Source: Roseovarius sp. 217
GTDB taxonomy: Bacteria; Pseudomonadota; Alphaproteobacteria; Rhodobacterales; Rhodobacteraceae
DNA: 64,000 nt
Assembly: GCF_000152845.1 (NCBI RefSeq)
Contig: NZ_CH902584.1
Span: 3,141,562-3,205,561 of the forward strand
Reading direction: 5' to 3'
A program made the position numbers and the translations under genes. Of the stretch, positions 26,645 to 37,500 are shown piece by piece. Every line of letters begins with the position of its first letter. The first letter of the stretch is position 1. The notes below the pieces were generated by a model. The model was not told the DNA's origin. It did no database searches and was given only the letters and a program-made list of their open reading frames with translations.

Positions 26645-27784
26645 ATGGGAAGCAGGGGCATGCGGTTCGGGTTCGAGAAACTGGCACAGGATGGGGCGGC
26701 GCGGGCGGGGGTGATCCACACGCCGCGCGGCGAGATCCGCACGCCGGCCTTCATGCCGGTGGGTACGGCGGCGACCGTCAAGGCGATGATGCCTGAAAGC
26801 GTGCGCGCCACGGGGGCGGATATCCTCTTGGGCAATACCTATCATCTGATGCTGCGACCGGGGGCCGAGCGGATTGATCGGCTGGGCGGGTTGCACCGGT
26901 TCATGAACTGGGAGCGGCCAATATTGACGGATTCGGGCGGGTTTCAGGTGATGAGCCTTGCCGGGTTGCGCAAGCTGACGGAGCAGGGTGTGACCTTCAA
27001 GAGCCATATCGACGGGTCCAAGCATGAGTTGACGCCGGAGCGGTCGATGGAGATACAGCGGCTGCTCGGGTCTGACATCGTGATGTGTTTTGACGAATGC
27101 CCCGCCTTGCCCGCGAGTGACAAGGCCGTGGCCGAAAGTATGCGGCTGAGCATGCGGTGGGCGGCGCGGTCCAAAGACGCGTTTGGCGACCGTCCCGGTC
27201 ATGCGCTCTTTGGTATCATGCAGGGGGGTGTCACGCCGGAGTTGCGCGAAGAGAGTGCCGAGGCGCTGAAGGCCATCGGCTTTGACGGGTATGCCGTGGG
27301 CGGTCTGGCCGTGGGGGAAGGGCAGGAGGCAATGTTTGGCGTTTTGGATTACGCCACGGGGTTCTTGCCCGAGGATCGCCCGCGCTACCTGATGGGGGTG
27401 GGCAAGCCGGATGACATCGTGGGGGCCGTCAAGCGCGGCATCGACATGATGGATTGCGTTCTGCCCAGCCGGTCGGGGCGCACGGGGCAGGTGTTTACCC
27501 GACATGGCGTGGTCAATATCAAGAACGCGCGGCATCAGGACGACCCGAGGCCATTGGACGAGGCCTGTGGGTGTCCGGCCTGCCGCAATTATTCCCGCGC
27601 CTATCTGCATCATGTGTTCCGCAGTCAGGAGATCATCAGCTCGATGCTGCTGACATGGCACAATCTGCATTATTTCCAAGTGATCATGGCGGAGATGCGC
27701 GCGGCAATTTCCGAGGGGCGGTTCTCCGCTTGGGAGGCGGCGTTTCACGCGGCGCGGGCCGAGGGGGATATTGAACCGCTGTGA
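26645..27784 (+). CDS. tgt: Queuine tRNA-ribosyltransferase
   Basis: Exchanges guanine-34 of GUN-anticodon tRNAs for preQ1 (bacteria), a step towards queuosine. 379 residues: substrate-binding Asp in [32 protein letters not shown] and catalytic Asp in [15 protein letters not shown]; zinc ligands [17 protein letters not shown]. All are intact. The initiator may be this ATG or the ATG five codons on. It is divergent from the stomatin gene by about 95 bp. Confidence 0.97.
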   Translation: MGSRGMRFGFEKLAQDGAARAGVIHTPRGEIRTPAFMPVGTAATVKAMMPESVRATGADILLGNTYHLMLRPGAERIDRLGGLHRFMNWERPILTDSGGFQVMSLAGLRKLTEQGVTFKSHIDGSKHELTPERSMEIQRLLGSDIVMCFDECPALPASDKAVAESMRLSMRWAARSKDAFGDRPGHALFGIMQGGVTPELREESAEALKAIGFDGYAVGGLAVGEGQEAMFGVLDYATGFLPEDRPRYLMGVGKPDDIVGAVKRGIDMMDCVLPSRSGRTGQVFTRHGVVNIKNARHQDDPRPLDEACGCPACRNYSRAYLHHVFRSQEIISSMLLTWHNLHYFQVIMAEMRAAISEGRFSAWEAAFHAARAEGDIEPL

Positions 27785-27834
27785 GGCGGCACATTCGCGA
27801 AGCGGAGCAATCTGTCACTTGGTCCGGCCTTGGG

Positions 27835-29001
27835 TCACCCCTTGGCCAATCGCAAAAGGCCGCGTCGCCGCACGGGTTCAAACTTGCATCCGTGGGATTC
27901 AAAGAAAGCGCGCACTTTTGGGGTAAGCATGCCGCGTCCGCTTGCGTATTGGGGCAGGTCAAAGCCGCCACCATAGTTCAATTCAACCACGACTGGCCCG
28001 TCCTCGGTGATCGCGATATCGGTGGACTGATAGCGGATCGGCGCAAAGATCTGGGCCGCGCGGGCGTTGATCGCGATGAGCTTGTCCCAATGCGGCAGGG
28101 TGCGGCCCATAAGGCCCGGGGTATGGGGATGGTCTTGGTGAAAGGTGACTTCGGGGCCGTCACGCTGTGCAACAGTGAGGATTTTTCCGGTTGCGACATC
28201 CACTTCGCAGGCAATGTTGCCGGGACGCCAGAACGCATCGGCGATATTCGCGCCTTGTGGCAGCTTGATGATCGCAAGCGGGCAATAAACCCCGTCATCA
28301 GAGACCATGTTGACCATGCGCACGGTGGCGAGCGCTGAGGCGTAGTCTGACAGGTCACTGTGATTGGTGAGTGTGCTCTGCAAGAGATAGGCATTGGTGC
28401 CGATGAAGTCGTTGAGAAAGCTCTCATAGGTCATCGGAGCATGGCCCGTACAGGACAGGTGTGTGGCGTCCGCTGTCTCAATCCGGAAGGCACCGAAGCT
28501 GACCATGCCGTTGACGATCTTGCCAAAAAGCCCGTTGTCGAGATTTGCGAGCACAAGGTTGCGCATAGCCTCTGGCGTGGAAATCTTGGTCAGCCCCGGA
28601 TAGAGACGCCCGGACCGGTCAATGACCGCAAGCGTGTTCGGCACAGCAACCCCGCCAAGCGCCATCAGGGTGCCCGCGACGGCCTTGTCTTCGGCTGCGC
28701 CGGCCCAGAGTTGGTTGTTGCAGGCATGGGTGATCGGCCAATGCAGGTCGTTGGAGATATAGGCCGCGCGCTCTGCGTCGGTGTGATCGTCGTAACGGTA
28801 AAGCCCGTTGCGGACATATTCCACCATGTTGAGGCGGCTGTGCGACTTGGCCATGCGATTGAATTCACGCTGAATCTGGAACACGGAGCGCCCGCTTTTG
28901 CGGGCCGCATAGATCAGCAAGTCCTTATGGGTGCTGTCACGGGCCGAGAGGTAGCTTTTTTCGTCGAGCGCAGCGGCGGACATCGCATTCTGACTGTTCA
29001 T
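27835..29001 (-). CDS. Sugar-transfer-associated ATP-grasp protein
   Basis: 388 residues with AGGAG upstream of the ATG. It reads KSHSRLNMVEYVRNGLYRY, then ATP-grasp-like elements, and ends with DIAITEDGPVVVELNYGGGFDLPQYASGRGML. The VVELN-GGGFDLPQ C-terminal pattern resembles the ATPgrasp_ST family (sugar-transfer associated), which ligates carboxylates in cell-surface polysaccharide loci. No glycosyltransferase is nearby, so the linkage is missing and the substrate is open. Family assignment is from pattern memory and moderately sure. Confidence 0.65.
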   Translation of the reverse strand: MNSQNAMSAAALDEKSYLSARDSTHKDLLIYAARKSGRSVFQIQREFNRMAKSHSRLNMVEYVRNGLYRYDDHTDAERAAYISNDLHWPITHACNNQLWAGAAEDKAVAGTLMALGGVAVPNTLAVIDRSGRLYPGLTKISTPEAMRNLVLANLDNGLFGKIVNGMVSFGAFRIETADATHLSCTGHAPMTYESFLNDFIGTNAYLLQSTLTNHSDLSDYASALATVRMVNMVSDDGVYCPLAIIKLPQGANIADAFWRPGNIACEVDVATGKILTVAQRDGPEVTFHQDHPHTPGLMGRTLPHWDKLIAINARAAQIFAPIRYQSTDIAITEDGPVVVELNYGGGFDLPQYASGRGMLTPKVRAFFESHGCKFEPVRRRGLLRLAKG

Positions 29002-29281
29002 CTTATGCTCCTATAATACCATTACTGGGTCAATTGTCCCGGATTTGAGAACGATAATTGCAGCGAACTATGGTCGAATTAGGGCGTCAGAGGCGCATTT
29101 CTTGGGGTTCAGGCGGCTGTCAAGTGGCGCTGTTGTGCGTTTTTGCGAGGCGTCCTGTGAGGCAACGGCGCGGCGCCGCCTCTTGGGTTGGGTTCGGCGC
29201 GTGCCTAACTTATCACCAGTCCAAGGGGTGACGTTGAACTGCTCACCCTAGTCTGTGACCGTAACACTGCAGGAGCTTTCC

Positions 29282-30358
29282 ATGAGCCGCAAACTGTTTT
29301 CCCCCGCCAAGGCCGGTGATCTTGATCTGGCCAATCGGGTCGTCATGGCCCCGCTGACGCGCAACCGCGCGGATAATGAGACGGGCGAGGTCGGTGATCT
29401 GCACGTCACCTATTACGCGCAGCGCGCCGGGGCCGGGTTGATCATCACCGAGGCCACGCAGATCAGCCCTGAGGGCAAAGGCTATGTCGGGACGCCGGGA
29501 ATCCACAGCCCCGAACAGGTGGCGGCGTGGAAGAAGGTGACGGACGCGGTGCATGCCAAGGGTGGCAAGATCGTCATTCAGCTTTGGCATGTGGGGCGGA
29601 TCAGCCACACGTCCTTGCAGCCGGATGGGCAGGCCCCGGTCGCCCCCGTGGCCGTCGCGGCCAAGACGCAGACCTTTACGACCGCCGGGTTCGAGGACAC
29701 ATCGACGCCGCGCGCGCTGCGTGCTGATGAGATGTCGCGCGTGGTTGCGGATTATGTCCACGCGGCCAAAGCGGCCAAAGAGGCCGGGTTTGACGGGATC
29801 GAATTGCACGCCGCCAATGGCTATTTGCTGGATCAGTTCCTGAAGGATGGGCCGAATACGCGCGAGGATGCCTATGGCGGATCGGTCGGAAACCGCGCGC
29901 GATTGCTGTTCCAGGTGTTGGACGGGCTGGAAACGGTCTGGGCACCGGGGCGGATCGGCATTCGCCTGTCACCGTGGTCGGGGTTCAACGATGCGACGGA
30001 CAGCGATCCCGATACCAGCTTTGGCTGGGTGGTGGAGCAGCTCAATCGGCGCGGTCTGGCCTATCTGCACCTGATCGAGGGCAGCACCGGTGGGGCGCGT
30101 GAGGGGGCGTTTGACGCGCTCCGCGCCAAATGGACCGGTGTCTACATGGCCAACAATGGCTATGACCGCGATCTGGCGTTGACCCGCGTTGAGGGGGGCA
30201 AGGTCGATCTTGTGGCCTTTGGCCGGCCCTATATCGCCAATCCCGATCTGGCCGAGCGGTTGGAGCAGGATGCGCCGCTCAATGACGGTGATCAGGCGAC
30301 CTATTATGGTGGCGGGGCTGAAGGGTATATTGATTACCCGGCGCTTGAGACCGTCTGA
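29282..30358 (+). CDS. NADH:flavin oxidoreductase, Old Yellow Enzyme family (NemA-like)
   Basis: FMN enzyme that reduces activated alkenes and nitro groups. 358 residues from ATG 29282 with GGAG upstream: LFSPAKAGDLDLANRVVMAPLTRNRA, QLWHVGRISH, GFDGIELHAANGYLLDQFLKD with the H-x-x-N substrate pair, GGSVGNRARL and VAFGRPYIANPDLAERL. The 280 bp upstream hold no gene I can support and no clear NemR-type operator. It is probably monocistronic, since a strong hairpin follows. Confidence 0.95.
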   Translation: MSRKLFSPAKAGDLDLANRVVMAPLTRNRADNETGEVGDLHVTYYAQRAGAGLIITEATQISPEGKGYVGTPGIHSPEQVAAWKKVTDAVHAKGGKIVIQLWHVGRISHTSLQPDGQAPVAPVAVAAKTQTFTTAGFEDTSTPRALRADEMSRVVADYVHAAKAAKEAGFDGIELHAANGYLLDQFLKDGPNTREDAYGGSVGNRARLLFQVLDGLETVWAPGRIGIRLSPWSGFNDATDSDPDTSFGWVVEQLNRRGLAYLHLIEGSTGGAREGAFDALRAKWTGVYMANNGYDRDLALTRVEGGKVDLVAFGRPYIANPDLAERLEQDAPLNDGDQATYYGGGAEGYIDYPALETV

Positions 30359-30368
30359 GATCTGATGC

Positions 30369-30397
30369 CTGCGCGCGGTCCCACGGGCCGCGCGCAG
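30369..30397 (+). terminator. GC-rich hairpin after the OYE gene
   Basis: Arms CTGCGCGCGG and CCGCGCGCAG are perfectly complementary over 10 bp around a 9-base loop, starting 11 bp after the stop. There is no following T-tract, so it may act as a weak or Rho-assisted terminator, or stabilise the 3' end. Confidence 0.5.
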
Positions 30398-30506
30398 AGT
30401 TGGCGCGATAAATGCAGTGTCGAAGCATGTCTCTTGGGACGACTGGGCCGTGGCGATGCGCGTGGAGGTCTGCGCGCGTCGGGGTGGCCCTAAAGTTGTA
30501 AGGCGC

Positions 30507-31823
30507 ATGACCGTTGATACGAGAGCGCAGCCTGCTATCGCTGAGCTGTCGGTCCATGAAACGATGCTGCACGAGGTGGAAATGCACTCAAGCGTCCCAG
30601 ATTCCGGCCAACGGGCCGATGCAATTGTGATTGATCAAGACGTTCCCTTTGGGATTGGTGAGTTATTCTTTTCGCGCACCGATACGCGCGGGGTGATTCA
30701 GGCGTTCAATCCTGTGTTCCTCCGGGTCGCGGGATATAGCGCGGCGCAGTTGACCCATGCCCCGCATAAGGTGATCCGGCATCCGGACATGCCCAAGGGC
30801 GTGTTCTGGTTGATGTGGGACGGGTTGAAGCGTGGGCATTCCGTCGGAGCCTATGTCAAGAACCGGGCCAAGGATGGCCGGTTCTATTGGGTCTTCGCCG
30901 TGGTGTCGCCGGTTGCGGGGGGCTATTTGTCGGTGCGGTTGAAGCCGACGAGCCCGCTCTTTGCCACTGTAAGAGAGGTCTACGCGCGCGCGCTGGAGCG
31001 GGAGCGGCTGGAGCGGTTGACGCCCGAGCAGAGCGCGCAGTCGATCGAGGCCGAGATCGTCGCGGCGGGGTTTGCCAATTACGGGGCGTTCCAGATTGAC
31101 GCATTGCGGTCCGAGCATGGTGCGCGGGAGACGCAAAAGCACGCGGTCTGTGCCGATAATTTGCTGGCCTCTGGGCATCTTCTGGACGTCAAACGGCAGA
31201 TTGACACGGAACTGCGGTCGCTTTGCCTCAATCTCAAAGAGGCCGAGTTGATCACCACGAATATGAAGATCCAAGCCTGCAAGCTGCGGTCGGACAGTGG
31301 GCCGATCAATGAGATTGCCAAGAACTACGAATTGATGATGCGCGAAATCCGCAGTCATCCGCGCGTGGTCTACACGCTGCGCGAGGATCGCGGCACCTGG
31401 GAGGTGAATGACGAGGCGCGGTCTGTGTTTCTGATTGTCGTGGCCGATCTCATGGCGGAAATGTTCGAGTTCTTCAGTGTGGAAGACACCGGGTGCGCGC
31501 GCGACGGCGAGACCAGTGAGGTTGCTGTGATTGCCGAGTTGAGGGATCGGTATCGGCGCGAGGCGGACCGCGCCACGCAAGAGAGCTACCGCGCGGTGCG
31601 GCAACTGGCGGCGGATGCCGAAATGATCCGGCGTATGGTGACAGGGCTGGCCATGGTGCGTGTGGTTTTGCGGGTCGAGGCAGGGATTCTGCGTGAACGT
31701 CTGGCCGGGTTGCAATCCATTCTGGGTCAGTTGGACCGATTTCACGATCAGGTGGGCGAGGCGCTGGAGCGGATTCAGGACGCCGTGACGGTCCTGTTGC
31801 GGGATCGGGGCGTCGTTGCGTGA
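30507..31823 (+). CDS. Aer-like PAS domain protein with long helical region
   Basis: 438 residues from ATG 30507 (GTAAGG upstream); the frame is open back to a GTG at 30417. The PAS domain (about 45-140) is of the Aer type: FFSRTDTRGVIQAFNPVFLRVAGYS, HKVIRHPDMPKGVFWLMWDGLKRG and YVKNRAKDGRFYWVFAVVSPV, including the conserved HPDMP and W/N residues used for FAD in Aer. The rest is alpha-helical with heptad-like stretches. I see no membrane helix, HAMP or MCP signalling hairpin, so it is not a complete chemoreceptor. A cytoplasmic redox or energy sensor is inferred. Confidence 0.78.
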   Translation: MTVDTRAQPAIAELSVHETMLHEVEMHSSVPDSGQRADAIVIDQDVPFGIGELFFSRTDTRGVIQAFNPVFLRVAGYSAAQLTHAPHKVIRHPDMPKGVFWLMWDGLKRGHSVGAYVKNRAKDGRFYWVFAVVSPVAGGYLSVRLKPTSPLFATVREVYARALERERLERLTPEQSAQSIEAEIVAAGFANYGAFQIDALRSEHGARETQKHAVCADNLLASGHLLDVKRQIDTELRSLCLNLKEAELITTNMKIQACKLRSDSGPINEIAKNYELMMREIRSHPRVVYTLREDRGTWEVNDEARSVFLIVVADLMAEMFEFFSVEDTGCARDGETSEVAVIAELRDRYRREADRATQESYRAVRQLAADAEMIRRMVTGLAMVRVVLRVEAGILRERLAGLQSILGQLDRFHDQVGEALERIQDAVTVLLRDRGVVA

Positions 31824-31906
31824 GGCGGATCGGCTGTGAAAGATCGACCGGGCTGTGATGCGCTCTTGTGCCCGCGCGGATCAACAGGCAAACTTTGCCG
31901 AATCTG

Positions 31907-31935
31907 TTGAAACCTGACGGGCCGCGCCCCAAGTT
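31907..31935 (+). promoter_or_regulatory. Sigma-32-like heat-shock promoter of lon
   Basis: TTGAAA at 31907-31912, 14 bp, then CCCCAAGTT at 31927-31935 resemble the RpoH consensus (CTTGAAA, 11-16 bp, CCCCATnT), with one mismatch in the -10 core. It lies about 80 bp upstream of the lon ATG. lon is a classical RpoH gene. Confidence 0.6.
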
Positions 31936-32013
31936 AGGCTTAACGAAACGGAGAGGGCTGTGGTTGCCGCCGCGCGGGACCGATGCTCTCTTGCCAAGAA
32001 CAGGAAAACGAGC

Positions 32014-34425
32014 ATGCAAGATACCCTCAACGCCTCTTACCCGGTTCTGCCGCTCCGCGATATCGTGGTATTCCCGCATATGATCGTGCCGCTCTTTGTG
32101 GGCCGCGAGAAATCGGTGCGCGCGCTGGAAGAGGTCATGTCTGATGACAAGCAAATTCTGCTGTCGAGCCAGATCGACCCGTCTGATGATGATCCGAATG
32201 AAGCTGGCATTTACCGCGTCGGCGTCTTGGCCAATGTGCTGCAACTGCTGAAATTGCCCGATGGCACCGTCAAGGTGCTGGTCGAGGGCGTGGCGCGGGT
32301 GCGGATCACGGACTATTTGGCCAACTCCGATTTCTTTGAGGCGAAGGCCGAGTATCTGAGCGAGATACCGGGTGATGCCACCACCATCGCGGCGCTGTTG
32401 CGCACGGTGGGGGATGAGTTCGCGCGTTATGCCAAGGTGAAAAAGAACATTCCCGATGAGGCGATGGCGGCTGTCACCGATTCCGAGGAACCCGCCAAGC
32501 TGGCCGATCTGGTGGCGGGTCATCTGGGAATCGAGGTGGGCCGCAAGCAGGAGTTGCTTGAGACGCTGAGCGTGAGCGAGCGGCTGGAGAAGGTGTATGG
32601 CCTCATGCAGGGCGAAATGAGCGTCTTGCAGGTCGAGAAGAAGATCAAGACTCGCGTCAAGAGCCAGATGGAACGGACGCAGCGCGAATATTATCTGAAT
32701 GAGCAGATGAAGGCCATTCAGAAGGAATTGGGCGATGGCGAGGATGGCGCGGGCGAGATTGCCGAGTTGGAAGAGCGGATCGCGGCCACCAAGCTGAGCA
32801 AGGAGGCCGCCGAAAAGGCGCAGGCCGAGCTGAAAAAGCTCAAGAACATGAGCCCGATGAGCGCCGAGGCCACGGTGGTGCGCAACTATCTCGATTGGAT
32901 GCTGAGCATTCCGTGGGGTGTGAAGAGCCGCACCAAGAAGGATTTGCACAAGGCGCAAGACGTGCTGGATGACGATCACTATGGTCTGGAAAAGGTCAAG
33001 GAACGGATCGTCGAATATCTGGCCGTGCAGCAGCGCAGTCAGAAGCTGAAAGGCCCGATCATGTGCCTTGTCGGCCCGCCGGGTGTGGGCAAGACAAGCC
33101 TTGGCAAGTCTGTGGCACGGGCCACGGGGCGCGAATTCATCCGGATTTCGCTGGGTGGGGTGCGCGACGAATCCGAGATCCGGGGCCATCGTCGGACCTA
33201 TATCGGGTCGATGCCCGGCAAGATCATTCAGGCGTTGAAGAAGGCCAAGACCACCAACCCGCTGATCCTCTTGGATGAGATTGACAAGATGGGGCAGGAT
33301 TTCCGGGGTGATCCGGCGTCGGCGATGCTCGAGGTGCTCGATCCCGAGCAGAATTCGACCTTTGTCGATCACTATCTTGAGGTGGAATACGACCTGAGTA
33401 ACGTGATGTTCCTGACCACGGCCAACAGCTATAACATGCCGGGACCGCTTTTGGACCGGATGGAGATCATTCCGCTGGCGGGCTATACCGAGGATGAAAA
33501 GCGCGAGATCGCCAAGCAGCATCTGCTGGACAAGCAGGTCAAGAACAACGGTCTCAAGAAGGGTGAGTTCACCCTGACGGACGGCGCTTTGACGGACATC
33601 ATCCGCTATTACACCCGTGAAGCCGGGGTGCGGAGCCTTGAGCGTGAGATTGCCAAGCTGGCCCGCAAGGCGGTGACGCGGATCATCAAGGGTGCGGAAA
33701 AGACGATAACGGTCACGTCAGAGAATATTGATGATTTCCTTGGCGTGCGGAAATACAAATTCGGTCTGGCCGAAGAGAGCGATCAGGTCGGTGTTGTCAC
33801 CGGGCTTGCCTATACGAGCGTGGGCGGCGAGTTGCTCAACATCGAGGCGCTGCGCCTGCCGGGTAAGGGCCGGATGAAGACCACAGGCAAGCTGGGCGAT
33901 GTGATGAAGGAGTCGATTGATGCGGCGTCAAGCTATGTCCGCTCTGTCGCACCCGAATTGGGGATCAAGCCGCCCAAGTTCGAGAAATGGGACATTCACG
34001 TCCACGTTCCCGAAGGGGCGACGCCCAAGGATGGTCCGTCGGCAGGCCTTGCGATGGTGACATCCATCGTGTCGGTGCTGACCGGGATTCCCATTCGCAA
34101 GGATATCGCCATGACGGGCGAGGTCACGCTGCGCGGCAATGCGCTGCCCATCGGCGGCCTCAAGGAAAAGCTGCTGGCGGCGCTGCGTGGCGGGATCAAG
34201 ACCGTGATCATTCCGCGTGAGAACGAAAAGGATCTGGTCGAGATTCCGGACAATGTGAAAGCGGGGCTCAAGATCATTCCCGTCGATCATGTGCGGGACG
34301 TGCTCAAGCTGGCGCTGGTGCGTGCACCCGAGCCGGTGGAGTGGGATGAAGAGGCCGAAGAGGCCGCCGCCGCCGAGGCCGCGCTGAAATCCGGCGAAGA
34401 GGGCCGGGGTGCCGTGGCGCATTAA
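32014..34425 (+). CDS. lon: ATP-dependent protease La (Lon)
   Basis: Cytoplasmic AAA+ protease degrading misfolded and selected regulatory proteins. 803 residues, the normal alphaproteobacterial size: N-terminal LAN domain from YPVLPLRDIVVFPHMIVPL, coiled coil, Walker A VGPPGVGKTSLGKS near residue 355, Walker B LILLDEID, and the Ser-Lys dyad with Ser in PKDGPSAGLAMV and Lys in GLKEKLLAALRGG. I used ATG 32014 with AGGAAAA upstream; 18 further codons upstream are open but lie outside the family alignment. The Ala/Glu-rich C terminus is ordinary. A strong terminator follows. Confidence 0.98.
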   Translation: MQDTLNASYPVLPLRDIVVFPHMIVPLFVGREKSVRALEEVMSDDKQILLSSQIDPSDDDPNEAGIYRVGVLANVLQLLKLPDGTVKVLVEGVARVRITDYLANSDFFEAKAEYLSEIPGDATTIAALLRTVGDEFARYAKVKKNIPDEAMAAVTDSEEPAKLADLVAGHLGIEVGRKQELLETLSVSERLEKVYGLMQGEMSVLQVEKKIKTRVKSQMERTQREYYLNEQMKAIQKELGDGEDGAGEIAELEERIAATKLSKEAAEKAQAELKKLKNMSPMSAEATVVRNYLDWMLSIPWGVKSRTKKDLHKAQDVLDDDHYGLEKVKERIVEYLAVQQRSQKLKGPIMCLVGPPGVGKTSLGKSVARATGREFIRISLGGVRDESEIRGHRRTYIGSMPGKIIQALKKAKTTNPLILLDEIDKMGQDFRGDPASAMLEVLDPEQNSTFVDHYLEVEYDLSNVMFLTTANSYNMPGPLLDRMEIIPLAGYTEDEKREIAKQHLLDKQVKNNGLKKGEFTLTDGALTDIIRYYTREAGVRSLEREIAKLARKAVTRIIKGAEKTITVTSENIDDFLGVRKYKFGLAEESDQVGVVTGLAYTSVGGELLNIEALRLPGKGRMKTTGKLGDVMKESIDAASSYVRSVAPELGIKPPKFEKWDIHVHVPEGATPKDGPSAGLAMVTSIVSVLTGIPIRKDIAMTGEVTLRGNALPIGGLKEKLLAALRGGIKTVIIPRENEKDLVEIPDNVKAGLKIIPVDHVRDVLKLALVRAPEPVEWDEEAEEAAAAEAALKSGEEGRGAVAH

Positions 34426-34456
34426 GACGCGCAGCCCCTTTCTGATCAGACAAGAC

Positions 34457-34491
34457 AAAACGCCCCCGGTTCAGCACCGGGGGCGTTTTTC
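34457..34491 (+). terminator. Intrinsic terminator of lon
   Basis: Arms ACGCCCCCGGT and ACCGGGGGCGT with a TCAGC loop and a T-tract (TTTTT) follow the lon stop by about 30 bp. The A-run before the left arm means it could also serve the converging RTX gene. Confidence 0.93.
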
Positions 34492-34567
34492 TGTTGGTGT
34501 CTGTGTCATAAGAAGTACCGGCCCCGGTGTTGACCGGGGCCGGTGAAGGTTTTGTCTAAGTCGATAT

Positions 34568-37500
34568 TTAGCCGAAGACGAAGTTGTCGACGGTAAGGTC
34601 TGCCGCCAGAACCGCCTCGAAGGTGATGGATTGGCCGTCCACTGTCACCACCGCACCAGCAACCGTATCGGCGATCTCGAGCGCGTCGAAATTGGCGACG
34701 CTGCGCAGGATCACGGTCTCGGCAGTGCTGTCGAAATCGGTGATGATGTCGGCCTCGCCGCTGATGAGCGTGTTGAAGACAAAGACATCCACACCCTCGC
34801 CGCCGGTCATCAGGTCATTGCCGTCACCGCCGTTGAGCGTGTCATTGCCCGCGCCGCCATCGAGCACGTCATCGCGACCGCCGCCAGCCAGGAAGTCATC
34901 GCCTGCGCCACCCAGAACAGTGTCGTCGCCGAAACCGCCGCCGAGGCTGTCGTTGCCCTCGCCGCCGTCGAGCAGGTCGGTGCCTGCGCCGCCGCCGAGG
35001 TTGTCGTCGCCGGTGCCGCCCTCGATCGTGTCAGCGCCCTGACCGCCGCCGAGGCGGTCGTTGTCGCCCTCGCCCTGCACCAGATCGTTGCCGAAGCCGC
35101 CGTTGGCCACGTCATTGCCGGCGCCGCCGTTGATCTGATCGTCGCCGAAACCGCCGCCGATGGTGTCATTGCCGAGGCCGCCGTTGACGGTATCGTCGCC
35201 CAAGCCGCCGCCGAGATTGTCATTTCCGGCGCCACCGCTGACCAGATCGTTGCCCAAACCTGCGCCAAGACCATCGTCGCCGTCGCCGCCGATCAAGATG
35301 TCGTCGCCATCGCTGCGTGCGGACGAGCTGTTGTCCACGCCGAGGTTGTCGAGGTTGTAGATCACCGTATTGCCGTCGCCCTCATGGGCGATGGCGATCT
35401 GGGCAAAGCCCGTTGCACTCTGCTCTGCGGGGATGAAGGCGATGGTTTCGGGGCTGATGTTACCGTTGACTTCGCTGTCGATGTAGCTGTCGAACACCGG
35501 GTTGGCAGGGTCCGAGATGTCGAACACCATGATACCGCTGTCGCGTTCGAGCCCGATGAAGACATAGGGCTTGCCTTCGACCACGCCGACGGCGATGGCC
35601 TCGGGCTCAACGCCTTTGTCGTCAGAGCGACCATCGAATTCACCCTCGTCCTGATTGAAAAGCTCGGGGCGGATTTCGGCGATGAGCTGCGAAAAGAGCG
35701 ATCCGCTGTCATAGACGATCTCGCCCGCCGCATTGTAGATGGTGAAGGAGCGCGAGCCATAATGGAAAAGCTGGTCGTAGTCGCCGTCGCCATCGGTATC
35801 GCCCAGATCGCTGCGGACATTGAGACGGCCAAGGTTCTCATTCAGTTGCAGGATATCGGCATTGGGGAAGGCCGTGGGATCGAGCGTGAGGCTGCCGATC
35901 CGGGCCTCGGTCGCATCGCGTGCGTCGCCTTCGTTGGCGGTGAAGATATAGGTCTCACCGCCGATTTCGATCGAGGTGATCGAGTCGGGCTGGCGCATGC
36001 CGAAGAGATTGTCGTAGTTTTGCAGGTTGATCGCATTGTCGCGGTTGGAGGCGTCGATCTCATTACCGGCAAGCGAACGGTCCACGAGGCCGAAGCTGCG
36101 GATGTCCGTCACCGTGTTGGTCGCGAGGTCGATGACCGCATAGGCATTGGCCTCTTGCAGGCTGACCCATGCGGTGACGCCATCGGGCAGGACGGTGATA
36201 TATTCCGGCTCCAGATCCTGAGAGGCGGCATTGCCCGGCTGGATCAGAACGCCCGCCTCGCGCAGCGCGTCCTCTTGACCGTCGAAGGCGGAGAAGTCGA
36301 GCGTGACGGCGGTGGCATTGGCCGCGCCGCCGCTCAGGTCGATGATCGAAACGGTTCCGAGCGGATCGGTTGCGTCCAGCGGTTCGCCTTCGTTGGCCAC
36401 GAGGATGCGCGTGCCATCGGGGGTGAAGGTCACCATGTCCGGCAGGTTGCCCACCTCAACGGTGTTGAGCAGATTGCCCTCAAGATCGAAGAGCGCCACA
36501 ACGCCATTGGCCTCGGCCGGTGTGACCGAGAGGGCGGCGGCGACAAGGCCGTTCTTGGCTGCGACGGATTGCACGCTGGCAAAGCCCTGAACTTGACCGA
36601 GATCGAATTCGCCGAGTTTCGCGCCCGTGGCCGCATCGAACACGTCGATCCGGTTTTGCGCGCCGTTGGTGACATAGGCGCGGCCTGCGTCGACCGAAAC
36701 CACCTCGGAGCCGCCGGTGAAAAGCTCGGTCTCGCCGCTGAGCAGTTCGGCCGCGATGGACACCTCAAGCGTTGAGGTGTTTTCGTCCAGCAGAATGCGG
36801 TCATTCCCGCCGTTGCGCGCCAGTTGCACGATGCGCAGGTCGTTGGTCACATCGGTTTCGGCGTTGGCAAACGCATTGTCTTCGTCGGGGAAGTTCTCGG
36901 ACATGAAATCGCCCAAGGCCTGCTGTTCACCAAGGCGGTCGGCCTCGGTGTCGGAGGTGATGGTCCCGTCAGGTGTCAGGAATTGCACGTCCGAAATCAG
37001 TTCCTGGAAGGGATAGCCATCGCCATTGCTCTGCATGAGGAAGTCGAGCGTGACCATGCGGATGGTTTCGGGAGCCTCAGCGGTAAAGGCGCCATCGCGG
37101 AAAATCACGATGTCATCGCCGGTTTCGGGGTCGATCAGAGCAACAGTCTTGACCCGGTCGCCCGCGACGGCCACTTGCGGCCGGTCGGTGGCCGGATCGA
37201 CCACGTAATCGCCGTTCTCGTCGGTGACGAGTTCCTGGGCGGTGCCTGTCTCGTCAAAGCTGACACGGAAGCCGCCGATCTGGAAGAACCGACCGGGGGT
37301 GTTGCCTGCCTCGGTGTCCGTATCGGCCACGCCATGCTCGAGCAGCATGAGAAAGCCCTCTTTGGTCACAGTGGCGACGGCCAAGCCGTTGTTGAACCGC
37401 AACGAGTTTTGCAGGTCGAGCTGCGAGAGCACGCCGTCGCCTGCATCAGTGCCGGTGTTGGTGGCTGAGCCGATTTCGGCGCGGATGCCGCCGCCGTTCT

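Noticed and set aside
31474..33522. Long minus-strand open frame opposite lon
   Set aside because: His/Arg/Leu-rich shadow of lon with no domain.
34800..35320. Dense short repeats that could suggest a CRISPR array
   Set aside because: They are codons of the RTX nonapeptides in the phosphoesterase gene: spacing is about 27 bp, units vary, and there are no unique spacers.
34631..36775. Plus-strand open frame opposite the RTX gene
   Set aside because: Val/Ala-rich shadow produced by the complementary strand of Asp/Gly repeats.
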